From: a virus
Direction: 5' to 3' (one strand)
IMG/VR virus record: IMGVR_UViG_3300008107_000123
Location: 1-41,603 of that record
Length of the DNA: 41,603 bases
Shown one piece after another: positions 17,666 to 24,798 of the stretch. The translations under genes were made by a program, and so were the position numbers. Numbering within the stretch: the stretch's first letter is position 1; each line of letters opens with the position of its first letter. Under the pieces are notes generated by a model, which saw nothing but the letters and a program-made list of their open reading frames with translations, had not been told where the DNA came from and did no database searches.

Positions 17666-18352
17666 ATGAAAGTGAACCCTGCATGGGTTGTGCGCAAGAA
17701 GCGCATGAAGGTGTGGGCAGAGGCTAACGGCGTCATCGTTCCGAGGGGGCTCCGCATGACCCCCTACTGCGGGACTGCCTGCCGCGACCTCATCCGGCGC
17801 ATCCAGATCAAGGGTGGCCTGACGTACAAGGATGGCAAGTGGCGGAACGACATCAAGCGTCTCGTCGCACCGCGCCCAACCATCCAGTCAAAGGCCGTCC
17901 GCATCGCCTTTACGCAGGAGGGGGTGAAGGAGCACCCGGCAGGTTCCAACTCTGGGCCGAGGGTCAGGGAGTATCAGGCTTCGACATCGCTCGGCGGGAC
18001 GGGGTGGCCGTGGTGCGCAGCATTTTGTTGCTGGGTGTATCGCGGTGCAGGAAAGCGGTTTGTCGGGTGGAACACGGCTTACGTGCCTGAGTACGTGAGC
18101 ACGGCTAAGTCTCGCAAGCACGGGCTTTCCGTGGTTAGCGCGGCGAACGTGATACCGGGTGACCTTGCCTGCTTCGATTGGCAGGGTGATGGAGAGTGCG
18201 ACCACATCGGCATCGTGGTTACGAAGGTACGCAGCGGTGGTTTCCAGTGCATCGAGGGCAACACCTCGTATAGCAATGACAGCAACGGCGGACAGGTGAT
18301 GCTGCGCGACCGGAACATCAACTCGGTCGGCTGCTTCATTCGCGTCAGTTAG
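17666..18352 (+). CDS. Endolysin: peptidoglycan-binding-like N-terminus and CHAP amidase/endopeptidase
   Basis: ATG with an AGGGGG sequence 6 nt upstream; 228 residues. Residues 15-70 resemble a peptidoglycan-binding repeat. Residues 75-228 are a CHAP-type NlpC/P60-like fold: catalytic Cys117 in GWPWCAAF, His180 in CDHIGIVV and Glu197 in CIEGNTS form the expected triad. CHAP enzymes cut peptide stems or the amide bond to the glycan. There is no signal peptide, so it needs the neighbouring holin to reach the wall. The downstream gene is a holin candidate and the upstream one an XhlA-like protein, giving a standard lysis cassette. Confidence 0.85.
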   Translation: MKVNPAWVVRKKRMKVWAEANGVIVPRGLRMTPYCGTACRDLIRRIQIKGGLTYKDGKWRNDIKRLVAPRPTIQSKAVRIAFTQEGVKEHPAGSNSGPRVREYQASTSLGGTGWPWCAAFCCWVYRGAGKRFVGWNTAYVPEYVSTAKSRKHGLSVVSAANVIPGDLACFDWQGDGECDHIGIVVTKVRSGGFQCIEGNTSYSNDSNGGQVMLRDRNINSVGCFIRVS

Positions 18353-18360
18353 GGGATGAC

Positions 18361-18588
18361 ATGAAGGTTTCTTTTGGCTGGGCGTCGTGGATCGGCGTCA
18401 TCAGCGCAGCGGTGGCAGCGGTGATCCCAATCATCGGTGAACTCTCCGACACGGTTGAGCCGCTCGGCGTATCGCCGTCAGTGTTCGTGTACGTGAGTAC
18501 GGTCCTCACTGCCGTCACTGTCATCGGGCGCATGGCGCAGGCTGCGGTTATCGCAGCGAAGGAAGCGTCTACTACAAGCGACCAGTAG
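18361..18588 (+). CDS. Holin candidate, two transmembrane segments
   Basis: ATG preceded by AGGGGATGAC; 75 residues. Two hydrophobic segments are visible at about 8-27 (ASWIGVISAAVAAVIPIIG) and 40-65 (VFVYVSTVLTAVTVIGRMAQ), joined by an acidic turn and ending in a polar, charged tail. Size and topology fit small class II-like holins that permeabilise the inner membrane for the endolysin encoded just upstream. The assignment rests on topology and gene order. Confidence 0.7.
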   Translation: MKVSFGWASWIGVISAAVAAVIPIIGELSDTVEPLGVSPSVFVYVSTVLTAVTVIGRMAQAAVIAAKEASTTSDQ

Positions 18589-19479
18589 ATGAGGGTCGTC
18601 CATGTAGAGGAGGAGTACTCGCCCGGTGACGAGTTCATCCTCGTGCCTACCGGTGACTGGCACCTCGGCGCTATGGACAGCGTTGAGCAGAAAATCCGTG
18701 ACGACGTAAAGTCGTGGGCGAAGAACCCCAAGACCCGGGTCATCCTGATGGGTGACCTGATGGAGTGCATCGACTACCGGGACAAGAGGTTCTTCCCTCA
18801 CGGTTTGCCAGAGCGATACGCAGACGCCATGCTCAACTCGGACGGAGGAATCCCAACCGAGTCTGTCGCGCACGCTCTAGAGATTCTCGACCCCCTCGTT
18901 GGTAAGCAGAAAATCTGGGGCATCGCAACGGGTAACCACGAAAGAAAGTTGGAGGTAACCCAGTCTCGTAACCTCACGGCGGAGGTTGCTCGCGGGCTGA
19001 ACATCTCCCACCGACAGTTGGGTTACTCGGGCTATATCCACGTTTCGTTCAGGGACCGAGAGACTCGCAAGACGAACGGTTCCGTGGTTATCTCCGTGCA
19101 TCACGGGTGGCAGACAGCAGGACGCGCCGGTTCCGGCAACCTGCTCAACGGGATGGAGCGCGAGTGCGGGTACTCGAACGCCGACATCATCCTGCGCGGT
19201 CACTCTCACGCGCCGCGTGTCGGTCAGGTAATCCCCAGTGTCGCTGTCACCAAGAGCATGGTGCGCGAGTGGCCCCGAGTGGTTGCTTCGACCGGTACCT
19301 ATAAGCGCGGTTCCGTAGAGCAGCGTGCAGGTGATCCTCCGCACGACACGTACGAGACATTCAAGGGCTTTCGCGGAAGGCTTGACGGATCGCTTGGTCC
19401 GCCGCGTATAGTCATCCGTCCTATGCGTACCGATGGCACGCGAGGACAGGCAAACTTTGAATACGAGGTAATCATCTAG
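18589..19479 (+). CDS. Calcineurin-like metallophosphoesterase
   Basis: ATG directly follows the holin stop; 296 residues. All five motifs of the superfamily are present: GDWHLG (D23, H25), GDLMEC (D56), GNHER (N116, H117), HHGW (H171) and GHSH (H205, H207). These coordinate two metal ions for hydrolysis of phosphomono- or diesters. In phages, members of this superfamily include DNA-repair exonucleases (SbcD/Mre11-like) and protein or nucleotide phosphatases. The absence of a recognisable capping domain and of an SbcC partner leaves the substrate undecided. Placement at the head of the DNA-metabolism block suggests nucleic-acid or nucleotide processing. Confidence 0.85.
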   Translation: MRVVHVEEEYSPGDEFILVPTGDWHLGAMDSVEQKIRDDVKSWAKNPKTRVILMGDLMECIDYRDKRFFPHGLPERYADAMLNSDGGIPTESVAHALEILDPLVGKQKIWGIATGNHERKLEVTQSRNLTAEVARGLNISHRQLGYSGYIHVSFRDRETRKTNGSVVISVHHGWQTAGRAGSGNLLNGMERECGYSNADIILRGHSHAPRVGQVIPSVAVTKSMVREWPRVVASTGTYKRGSVEQRAGDPPHDTYETFKGFRGRLDGSLGPPRIVIRPMRTDGTRGQANFEYEVII

Positions 19480-19751
19480 TGGATGCCAGAGTGAAAGACG
19501 ACCCGTGGCCCTTCATCCTCATGGAACTGGACGCGGCATGGCGGGAGATCAGGGCGGAGATGGAGACGCTTGCAGTCCGAGGGTTCCTCAACGCAGCAGA
19601 GGCGAGGTACCGCAACGGAGAGCGCCTTTACAACAAGGAGTGGCTCGACTGGCCGCTCGATCGCTTCGAGGACGAGGCGATGCAGGAACTCGTTGACCTC
19701 GTGCTGTACAAGGCCATGAGGCGCGTCAAGTTCCCGCTCCCGGTAGCCTGA
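19479..19751 (+). CDS. Hypothetical protein
   Basis: GTG overlaps the stop of the phosphoesterase gene (TAGTG). The product is 90 residues, mostly helical and charged, with Trp/Asp-rich patches (NKEWLDWPLDRFEDEA). The family is not recognised. It sits between the metallophosphoesterase and the nuclease genes, so a helper role in phage DNA metabolism is possible, but nothing in the sequence shows it. Confidence 0.6.
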   Translation: MDARVKDDPWPFILMELDAAWREIRAEMETLAVRGFLNAAEARYRNGERLYNKEWLDWPLDRFEDEAMQELVDLVLYKAMRRVKFPLPVA

Positions 19752-19756
19752 TCGCC

Positions 19757-20011
19757 GTGGACATACGAGACTTCATCGACGGGACGCCCGAGCAGAAGAA
19801 CCAGTTCGGTGCGATGGTTCTCCAAGCATCATTTGCTTTTTCGGCGCAACTCATTATGCTGTGCCACCACCACGCGGACGGGATGAGCGACGAGATGAAG
19901 AGCGACCTGACCCGGTTGCTCGACTCGTTCCACATGTACGTCAGTGAGTTCATCGACTTCGAGGAACTCCAGAACGCGATGGAAGCAGAAGCGGAGGAAA
20001 GGGACACATGA
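19757..20011 (+). CDS. Hypothetical small helical protein
   Basis: GTG start 5 nt after the previous stop; 84 residues, acidic and helical, with a His cluster (LCHHHADGM) around residues 35-43 and an acidic C-terminus. There is no membrane segment or recognised family. The gene ends in ATGA, where a 9-codon open frame begins that itself overlaps the nuclease start. Confidence 0.6.
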   Translation: MDIRDFIDGTPEQKNQFGAMVLQASFAFSAQLIMLCHHHADGMSDEMKSDLTRLLDSFHMYVSEFIDFEELQNAMEAEAEERDT

Positions 20012-20037
20012 CACTTTGTATGAGGGGTGACGGATGA
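20008..20037 (+). CDS. Possible 9-residue leader peptide coupling two genes
   Basis: ATG at 20008 overlaps the upstream TGA and lies 15 nt after GGAGGAAA. The frame reads MTLCMRGDG and stops at 20035-20037, where TGA overlaps the ATG of the nuclease gene. Such a minimal coupling frame would let ribosomes pass from the upstream gene to the nuclease start. It could be chance; there is no independent evidence that it is translated. Confidence 0.25.
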   Translation: MTLCMRGDG

Positions 20038-20864
20038 CACCGCCCCGTAACGCAGTCCAGCGCAGGGGAGGGGGCAGGTTCTACCCGTACCCACTCCATG
20101 CAAGCGAGGACGAGCAGAAGCAGTACCCGTCATCGACGTCGGCGACGAGCATGTGGCCGAAGCCGTGGGCTATGCCGTGGGCGTCCAAGATGGCAGCAGA
20201 ACGTGCCATTGAACTCCACAAGAGCGGTGGCCTTGAAGCCCTGCTTCAGCAGGACGACAAGGTTGCGCTTGACGCGATCAAGGGTGCGTTCCGCCACGCC
20301 CGTGACGACGCCGCAATACAGGGGTCGAAGGTTCACGAGGCGTGGGAGGAGTACCTGAAGGACCGGAGCGGGCTCGACGCCATCCGTAAGGGGCTTCCGG
20401 AACTGGCGCTTCTCATGTTCGACGGCATCATGGAACTGACGCTGAAGTACAACGTGGAGTGGGAGCGGTCGGAGCAGACCGCGTACAACCATGACCACGA
20501 GTACGCTGGCACGTTCGACGGCATCGTGACTATGGACACGCCGAACGGCAGGCGTCGCCTGCTCGTTGACATAAAGACTTCAAAGGGTGCAACGCGGGAC
20601 GAGTATGCCGCGCAGTTGTCGTCATACCGCCACGCGACGCACATCATCCATGACGACGGCACCGAAGAGCCTATGCCTTCGGTCGATGGATGCGTAATCT
20701 TTCACGTGCGACCGGACGAGGCGCACGTGATTCCCGTGAACACCGACGAAGAGGTGTTCGCTGGGTTCCTCGTCTGCTTGCAAATGCTCCGAGTGAGCAA
20801 GAGCGACAGGCAACTTTTCTGGCCTCCACTTCCGGAGCCAGAGGCAGAAACAGGAGACAGGTAG
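20034..20864 (+). CDS. PD-(D/E)XK nuclease, RecB/Cas4-like exonuclease
   Basis: ATG with GGGGTGACGG upstream; 276 residues. The RecB-family motifs are in order: motif I His in SKVHEAWEEY (H101), motif II Asp in GTFDGIV (D162), motif III D-x-K in LLVDIKTSKG (D179, K181), and motif IV QLSSYRHA (Q194, Y198). These enzymes degrade DNA ends with Mg2+ and are often lambda-exo or Cas4-like recombination nucleases in phages. No cysteine cluster for an Fe-S site is visible, so it is not a typical Cas4. It is followed at 1 nt by an SSB-like gene, a pairing expected for recombination or replication. Confidence 0.83.
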   Translation: MTPPRNAVQRRGGGRFYPYPLHASEDEQKQYPSSTSATSMWPKPWAMPWASKMAAERAIELHKSGGLEALLQQDDKVALDAIKGAFRHARDDAAIQGSKVHEAWEEYLKDRSGLDAIRKGLPELALLMFDGIMELTLKYNVEWERSEQTAYNHDHEYAGTFDGIVTMDTPNGRRRLLVDIKTSKGATRDEYAAQLSSYRHATHIIHDDGTEEPMPSVDGCVIFHVRPDEAHVIPVNTDEEVFAGFLVCLQMLRVSKSDRQLFWPPLPEPEAETGDR

Positions 20865-20865
20865 A

Positions 20866-21330
20866 ATGGGTATCAGTGATGAGCAGTTGGCCGCTATGCA
20901 GGCAGAGGCGCGTGCCTCGTCTGGCGGCGGCACCTACGTCATCCTTGACGATGAGGGTGACTTCGTGGCAGGCACCGTGACCGGCATCTTCGAGGAGGAG
21001 ACTTCCTTCGGAGAGGTGGAGGAGGTCGGGCTCACCGACATCCGCACCCGGTACGGTGCGCTTGACGGAGAGCGCAGGCTTCGCCTGTCCCGCTCCGTGC
21101 TGAAGCGCGAACTCGGTTCCGAGTGCGAGAACGGCGCAGTCAAGGCAGGGCAGTCGGTCTACGTGGAGTACCACGGAGAGGCCACGTCCAAGCAGGGGCG
21201 TCAGTTCCACCGGTACACGGTCAAGAGGTTCGACGCAATCCCCGAGGCAGCAAGCGTTCCCTCCCCGACGCCTGATGACGTCAAGGAGAAGATCAAGGCT
21301 GAACTCGGCGGAGAGGAAATCCCTTTCTAG
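20866..21330 (+). CDS. Single-stranded DNA-binding protein-like
   Basis: ATG 1 nt after the nuclease stop; 154 residues. Beta-strand-rich central part (residues about 22-125) compatible with an OB fold, followed by a Pro/Asp/Lys linker and a C-terminus ending GGEEIPF. An acidic tail closing in Ile-Pro-Phe is the hallmark of SSB proteins, used to recruit helicases, nucleases and polymerases. Gene order nuclease-SSB-RuvC-prim/pol-helicase supports the role. The OB fold is inferred from strand pattern only. Confidence 0.7.
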   Translation: MGISDEQLAAMQAEARASSGGGTYVILDDEGDFVAGTVTGIFEEETSFGEVEEVGLTDIRTRYGALDGERRLRLSRSVLKRELGSECENGAVKAGQSVYVEYHGEATSKQGRQFHRYTVKRFDAIPEAASVPSPTPDDVKEKIKAELGGEEIPF

Positions 21331-21331
21331 G

Positions 21332-21553
21332 GTGACCCCGTTCGGGTGGACACCCGAGGGGACGGCTACGTGGCAGGTAGCGAACCAAGCGCTGCGTGAC
21401 TACATAGCCAGTACTGCAAACCCCCCCTGTCCGTGGTGCTACGGGCAGGGGGGGTTCTTTCGTAGGAGCGAGATAACTTCCGGGCACCTGTTCGTACTGT
21501 GCGAGGGATGCTTCGGGAAGGGGACGTGGGTGAGCGGAGATGCCGCACCTTGA
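21332..21553 (+). CDS. Small zinc-ribbon protein with DnaJ-type CxxCxGxG repeats
   Basis: GTG 21332 is chosen because it is the first start after the SSB stop, with GGAGAGGAAA upstream; the frame remains open further left. The product is 73 residues. Two half-sites, CPWCYGQGG (C33, C36) and CEGCFGKG (C57, C60), resemble the zinc-binding repeats of DnaJ. It may bind a partner protein or nucleic acid. Oddly, the first half-site is encoded within a 16-bp hairpin (21419-21456) that looks like an intrinsic terminator. Confidence 0.6.
   Translation: MTPFGWTPEGTATWQVANQALRDYIASTANPPCPWCYGQGGFFRRSEITSGHLFVLCEGCFGKGTWVSGDAAP
21419..21456 (+). terminator. Terminator-like hairpin inside the zinc-ribbon gene
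   Basis: AACCCCCCCTG (21419-21429) pairs exactly with CAGGGGGGGTT (21446-21456). A T-G pair and CCGT/ACGG extend the stem inward to a 6-nt loop, and TTCTTTC follows. It would be called an intrinsic terminator if it lay outside a gene. Here it lies in a plausible coding frame, so it may attenuate transcription between the SSB and RuvC/primase genes, or be a coincidence of the Pro-Pro-Cys and Gln-Gly-Gly codons. Confidence 0.45.
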
Positions 21554-21773
21554 TGTAATCGACGAACTGAACCGTGTCAGAGACGCTCTTCTGAAGCAGA
21601 TCACGAGCCACGCCGGAAAGCGCGGCTCGTCTCTTCTTACAGACTTCGTGTCAAGAGAGTTCGCAGAACTCATCGCGCACGTTGACGAAGAGCGGCGCGA
21701 ATGGGAGAGTGTCCTGAACTTTCTCATGGAGCGTGAAAACGAGGAGGACGACAAGCGTGAACGACCAGCATGA
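21540..21773 (+). CDS. Hypothetical small coiled-coil protein
   Basis: ATG overlaps the previous gene by 14 nt; 77 residues. Helical throughout with an acidic/basic C-terminus (LNFLMERENEEDDKRERPA). It overlaps the RuvC-like gene start by 17 nt. There is no recognised domain. Its position in the replication block is the only hint to function. Confidence 0.6.
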   Translation: MPHLDVIDELNRVRDALLKQITSHAGKRGSSLLTDFVSREFAELIAHVDEERREWESVLNFLMERENEEDDKRERPA

Positions 21774-22221
21774 GACTTGGGGCATAGATGTATCGCCGAC
21801 GCGCATCGCAATCGCCGTCTATTCGGAGAGCGGTAAGCGTTGGGCCAAGACGTATCCGCTGAACAAGAGCGACGACCAGTACGGCGCGATACGCGACGCA
21901 CTACTTGACGCCCGCAACCACAACGAAGAGCCAACCGATGTGTGCATCGAGCAGCCAGCGCTTCCGTTCGTACGCGCTGCGTACATGGCCGGTGCTGTAT
22001 GCGCACGGACGCAGGACGCAGTGTTCGGTCGCTGGCCCCACGTGATTATCCGCTGGATGCAGCCGTCGGAGTGGCGCAAGATCGCGGGTATCGGAGGGCG
22101 TGCGACGAAGGACGAAGTGATGGCGTGGTCTTTCGACGAGGGGTTCACGCCAGACGACCAAGACCAAGCAGACGCATCGGCAATCGCATACGCGAGGCAC
22201 GTAGAGATACATGAGGTGTAG
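21757..22221 (+). CDS. RuvC-like Holliday-junction resolvase
   Basis: GTG 21757 is preferred because GAGGAGG lies 8 nt upstream and the domain starts at once; an ATG at 21733 is possible. The product is 154 residues. An RNase H-like fold is indicated by GIDVSPTRIAIA (D11), VCIEQP (E65) and an acidic C-terminal helix DDQDQADASAIAYA (D136, D139), matching the D-E-D-D catalytic set of RuvC family resolvases. In phages such enzymes resolve branched concatemers before packaging. The length agrees with RuvC (about 160-170). Confidence 0.82.
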   Translation: MNDQHETWGIDVSPTRIAIAVYSESGKRWAKTYPLNKSDDQYGAIRDALLDARNHNEEPTDVCIEQPALPFVRAAYMAGAVCARTQDAVFGRWPHVIIRWMQPSEWRKIAGIGGRATKDEVMAWSFDEGFTPDDQDQADASAIAYARHVEIHEV

Positions 22222-22223
22222 AG

Positions 22224-22700
22224 GTGGACGACGTAAGAGAATGGGCCTTGCGCTACGCAGGGCGGGGATGGAAGGTCATCCCGCTTCATGGGATAGATGA
22301 CGACAACAACTGCACGTGCAGGCTGAAGGGCGAGTGTGACAGCCCGGGTAAGCACCCGTACTGGCGCGACTGGCCGAACAAGGCGAGCGACGACCCAGAG
22401 CAGATTGCTATGTGGTTCGACGGGACTACGCCGAGGAACATCGGCATCGTGTGCGGAGCGTCGAACCTCGTGGTGATCGACATCGACGACGAGGGCGGCG
22501 AGGCGATGGTTCTCCCGCTTATGGAGGTCGGGATAATCCCCGCCTGCCCGCAGGTTCGTACTCGCAGGGGCGTTCACCTGTACCTGACAGGGAGCGTGCC
22601 CGCTGCGAAGTTGCGTGGCATCGACATCAAGAGCGGTAACGGTTTCGTGGTGGCACCGCCGTCACGACGTGTGGATGGCGGGTACTACGAATGGGTGTGA
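22224..22700 (+). CDS. Primase-polymerase (prim-pol) domain protein
   Basis: GTG with AGGTG context after the RuvC stop; 158 residues. It matches bifunctional prim-pol (archaeo-eukaryotic primase) domains: a GWKVIPLHG start, a Cys/His cluster (C30, C32, C38, H44) likely binding zinc, the metal-binding VIDIDDEGG (D86, D88), GVHLYL (H118) and KSGNGFVVAPPS. It initiates DNA synthesis. The protein stops exactly where a fused primase-helicase would continue (GGYYEWV), and the next gene, overlapping by 10 nt in another frame, carries the rest. Confidence 0.83.
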   Translation: MDDVREWALRYAGRGWKVIPLHGIDDDNNCTCRLKGECDSPGKHPYWRDWPNKASDDPEQIAMWFDGTTPRNIGIVCGASNLVVIDIDDEGGEAMVLPLMEVGIIPACPQVRTRRGVHLYLTGSVPAAKLRGIDIKSGNGFVVAPPSRRVDGGYYEWV

Positions 22701-24145
22701 CCGACCACGCTGTTCCGTGGGACAGCGGAACACCAGACGTGACAGACGAACTCGCCCGTTGGATTTGGGCAGAGTCGGGGACAGAGAGGCAGACACGCGA
22801 CCGCGTTGACGGGGCGACCATCACGTACCCCGGGAGGAACAACGCGCTCGCATCGCTCGGCGGCTCGATGCGTAGGCGTGGCATGAGCCAGCCGGAGATT
22901 GAGGCTGCGTTGATAACTGTCAACGCCACACGTGTTGAGCCGCCGCTTGACGAGTCAGACGTTCGGCGCATCGCAAAGTCGGTGTCCCGCTATCAGGCTG
23001 GCGATGACGTCCTGAAGATGGTTGAGCGTGGGCAACACGACCCCGTGTTCGACGACGGAGAGACGGGCGGAACGTCGCTCAGGACGGTGACGCTGAAGGA
23101 GATAGCGGACCTGCCCGACCCGGGATACAAGGAGATACTCGGGCCGCTTGTCTACCGTGGGCTACGCACGCTGGTCGGAGCAGCGACGGGAGAAGGAAAG
23201 ACAACGCTCGTCATGTGGATGATCCGCGCAATCGTGAAGGGCGAGGTTTTCCTTGACTGGCAAGGGCTCGGGCCTGACGAGGAGGGCAAGCCGCCAAGCA
23301 TCCTCATCGTCGATGCGGAGCAGTCGATACCTGACATCCAGCGCCTTGCCGACGAGACGGGGCTGGAGGACTGCGAGGACATCCACTACCTGCACGTGCC
23401 CGATGGGCTCCACCTCGGAGACTCGTCAGACGATGCTCTCCAACTGGAGCGCATCATTGAGCAGATGCGACCGGACGTTGTTGTCGTTGACCCCGCCTAT
23501 AAGGTCGCTTCGATCGACAGCAACAACGAGCGTGAGGTCGTGGACTTGATGCGCCTCTTCGACAGGTGGAGGGACGAGTACGGGTTCGCGTTCATCATGC
23601 CCGTGCATACGCGCAAGGGTGACAAGAAGAACCCGAGCGGACAGCCCACGCTTGACGACATCTTCGGGAGCGGCGCGTTCAGCCGTGGCGCGGAGGTTAT
23701 CCTCGGACTAAGGATGGGTGACCCCGGCTACTCGCGTATGTACGTATGGAAGCACAGGCCCGGCGGGTTGCAGAAGAACACGTTTGTGGACATGGCTTTC
23801 GACAGGGATGTGGGCTTCACTCGCATCATGCGAGAGGAAGCATCGACGACACTCGGTGTTGTCGAGGCGTTCCTTCAGCGGCAACACGGGCAGGGTCTAC
23901 CCGGAGTCACGTATCAGACTGTCGCCGACGCAACTGGCTACGCAATCGGGAACCTCCGCAAGGTTGTCTCGCAGAGCGGTGGCCGCGTAAGGGCAGACAA
24001 GGTTCCCGGTTTCGGGAACAAGAAGTTGGTGATGCTACGCGAGGACTTGCGCGTTGCGGACGACGAGTACGATAGGTACCAATCTCTCGTATTGGAGGTG
24101 AACGAGACAGATGCCACGGAAACGAACGAGCCCGAGCAAGACTGA
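22691..24145 (+). CDS. Primase C-terminal domain plus RepA/DnaB-type helicase ATPase
   Basis: ATG 22691 overlaps the prim-pol stop (ATGGGTGTGA); 484 residues. Residues 45-101 resemble a PriCT domain (RNNALASLGGSMRRRGMSQ). The RecA-type core has Walker A GAATGEGKTT (163-172) and Walker B VVVVDPAY (D267), followed by MPVHTRKGDKKN and FGSGAFSRGAEVILGLR typical of AAA_25/RepA helicases. A C-terminal winged helix (about 395-460) may bind DNA. With the upstream prim-pol it forms the replisome core. Weak SD before the ATG suggests reinitiation from the upstream gene. Confidence 0.82.
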   Translation: MGVTDHAVPWDSGTPDVTDELARWIWAESGTERQTRDRVDGATITYPGRNNALASLGGSMRRRGMSQPEIEAALITVNATRVEPPLDESDVRRIAKSVSRYQAGDDVLKMVERGQHDPVFDDGETGGTSLRTVTLKEIADLPDPGYKEILGPLVYRGLRTLVGAATGEGKTTLVMWMIRAIVKGEVFLDWQGLGPDEEGKPPSILIVDAEQSIPDIQRLADETGLEDCEDIHYLHVPDGLHLGDSSDDALQLERIIEQMRPDVVVVDPAYKVASIDSNNEREVVDLMRLFDRWRDEYGFAFIMPVHTRKGDKKNPSGQPTLDDIFGSGAFSRGAEVILGLRMGDPGYSRMYVWKHRPGGLQKNTFVDMAFDRDVGFTRIMREEASTTLGVVEAFLQRQHGQGLPGVTYQTVADATGYAIGNLRKVVSQSGGRVRADKVPGFGNKKLVMLREDLRVADDEYDRYQSLVLEVNETDATETNEPEQD

Positions 24146-24563
24146 CCTTCCCGCCGAGAGGGCGGTGAAGGCGATGACCGTGAGCGAGGCGTACCGGATG
24201 CGCTGCGAAGGTCAGGACTACGTTGAGATCGCAAAGGCGCTGAAGATACGCGGCGGCTGGGTCGAGGCTCATCGCCTTGTGATGGAGCATTACGGTGAAC
24301 TCGTCGCCAACACGGACAAGCAGGCGCTACGTGAGCGTGAGGCAGGTCGCATGATGGAGTTACGCGCAGCGATCGAGGCTGACGTTCGCAGGGGTGAGAA
24401 GTGGGCTATCGAGACTGACCTGAAACTGACCGAGCAGATAGGGAAGTTCATGGGGCTGTCAGAGGGAAGCGGCGGCGGCGGTGCCACTGCTGCGATACAG
24501 GTGAACATCACCCCGCCGTGGGGGCAGGAACCCCACGTTGACGTCGAGATAGACGAAACGTAA
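24111..24563 (+). CDS. Putative terminase small subunit (or HTH DNA-binding protein)
   Basis: ATG overlaps the helicase end by 35 nt; 150 residues. Residues 20-60 form a helix-turn-helix (EGQDYVEIAKALKIRGGWVE), followed by long helices (about 65-115) and IGKFMGLSEG, the layout seen in small terminases that recognise pac/cos DNA and in actinophage HTH proteins. The large terminase is far away, on the opposite strand (33581-35038), which is unusual. It could instead be a replication or transcription regulator. Last gene of the rightward arm. Confidence 0.5.
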   Translation: MPRKRTSPSKTDLPAERAVKAMTVSEAYRMRCEGQDYVEIAKALKIRGGWVEAHRLVMEHYGELVANTDKQALREREAGRMMELRAAIEADVRRGEKWAIETDLKLTEQIGKFMGLSEGSGGGGATAAIQVNITPPWGQEPHVDVEIDET

Positions 24564-24608
24564 CCCGCGTTCCCGCGTAGGGAAAAGGGCAAAAAAAGGG
24601 CAAAAAAA

Positions 24609-24641
24609 GGGGCGACGCCGGAGTGGTATCGGCGTCGCCCC
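24609..24641 (-). terminator. Intrinsic terminator of the leftward arm
   Basis: GGGGCGACGCCG (24609-24620) pairs perfectly with 24630-24641 around a 9-nt loop (12 bp). On the minus strand the stem is followed by seven T, GCCC and seven T, a textbook Rho-independent terminator. On the plus strand an A-tract precedes the stem and no T-run follows, so it works for leftward transcripts. It ends the transcript that contains the gene at 24799-25020 and the structured region beside it. Confidence 0.88.
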
Positions 24642-24798
24642 TATGTGTGTCAGGTCCGTCGATGCCCGGCCACCCTGACTGCGGCCGGAAGTACCGTATG
24701 TACCCGCCGGGCTATGTAACCGGCGGACGGCTAGGCGTTGGGAGTCGAACGGCTGCTCCCGGCACTCGGGGCACTACTGCCCGGTGCCAACTGCGAGG
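24642..24798 (-). ncRNA. Highly structured intergenic RNA candidate or structured 3' UTR at the convergent junction
   Basis: Between the leftward stop at 24799 and the terminator at 24609-24641, consecutive structures can be drawn. One is CCGGCC/GGCCGG (24666-24671 with 24683-24688). Another is CCGCCGG/CCGGCGG (24704-24710 with 24720-24726). The third is a compact three-way junction: GCGTT/AAC-GC (24735-24739 with 24789-24794), GGGAG/CTCCC (40-44 with 56-60 of 247xx) and GGCAC+CGGG/CCCG+GTGCC (61-70 with 80-88). No open frame is convincing. A loop on the minus strand contains GTTCGA, like a T-loop, but no tRNA fold is possible. It is either a leftward noncoding RNA or the 3' end of the leftward mRNA. 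Confidence 0.45.
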
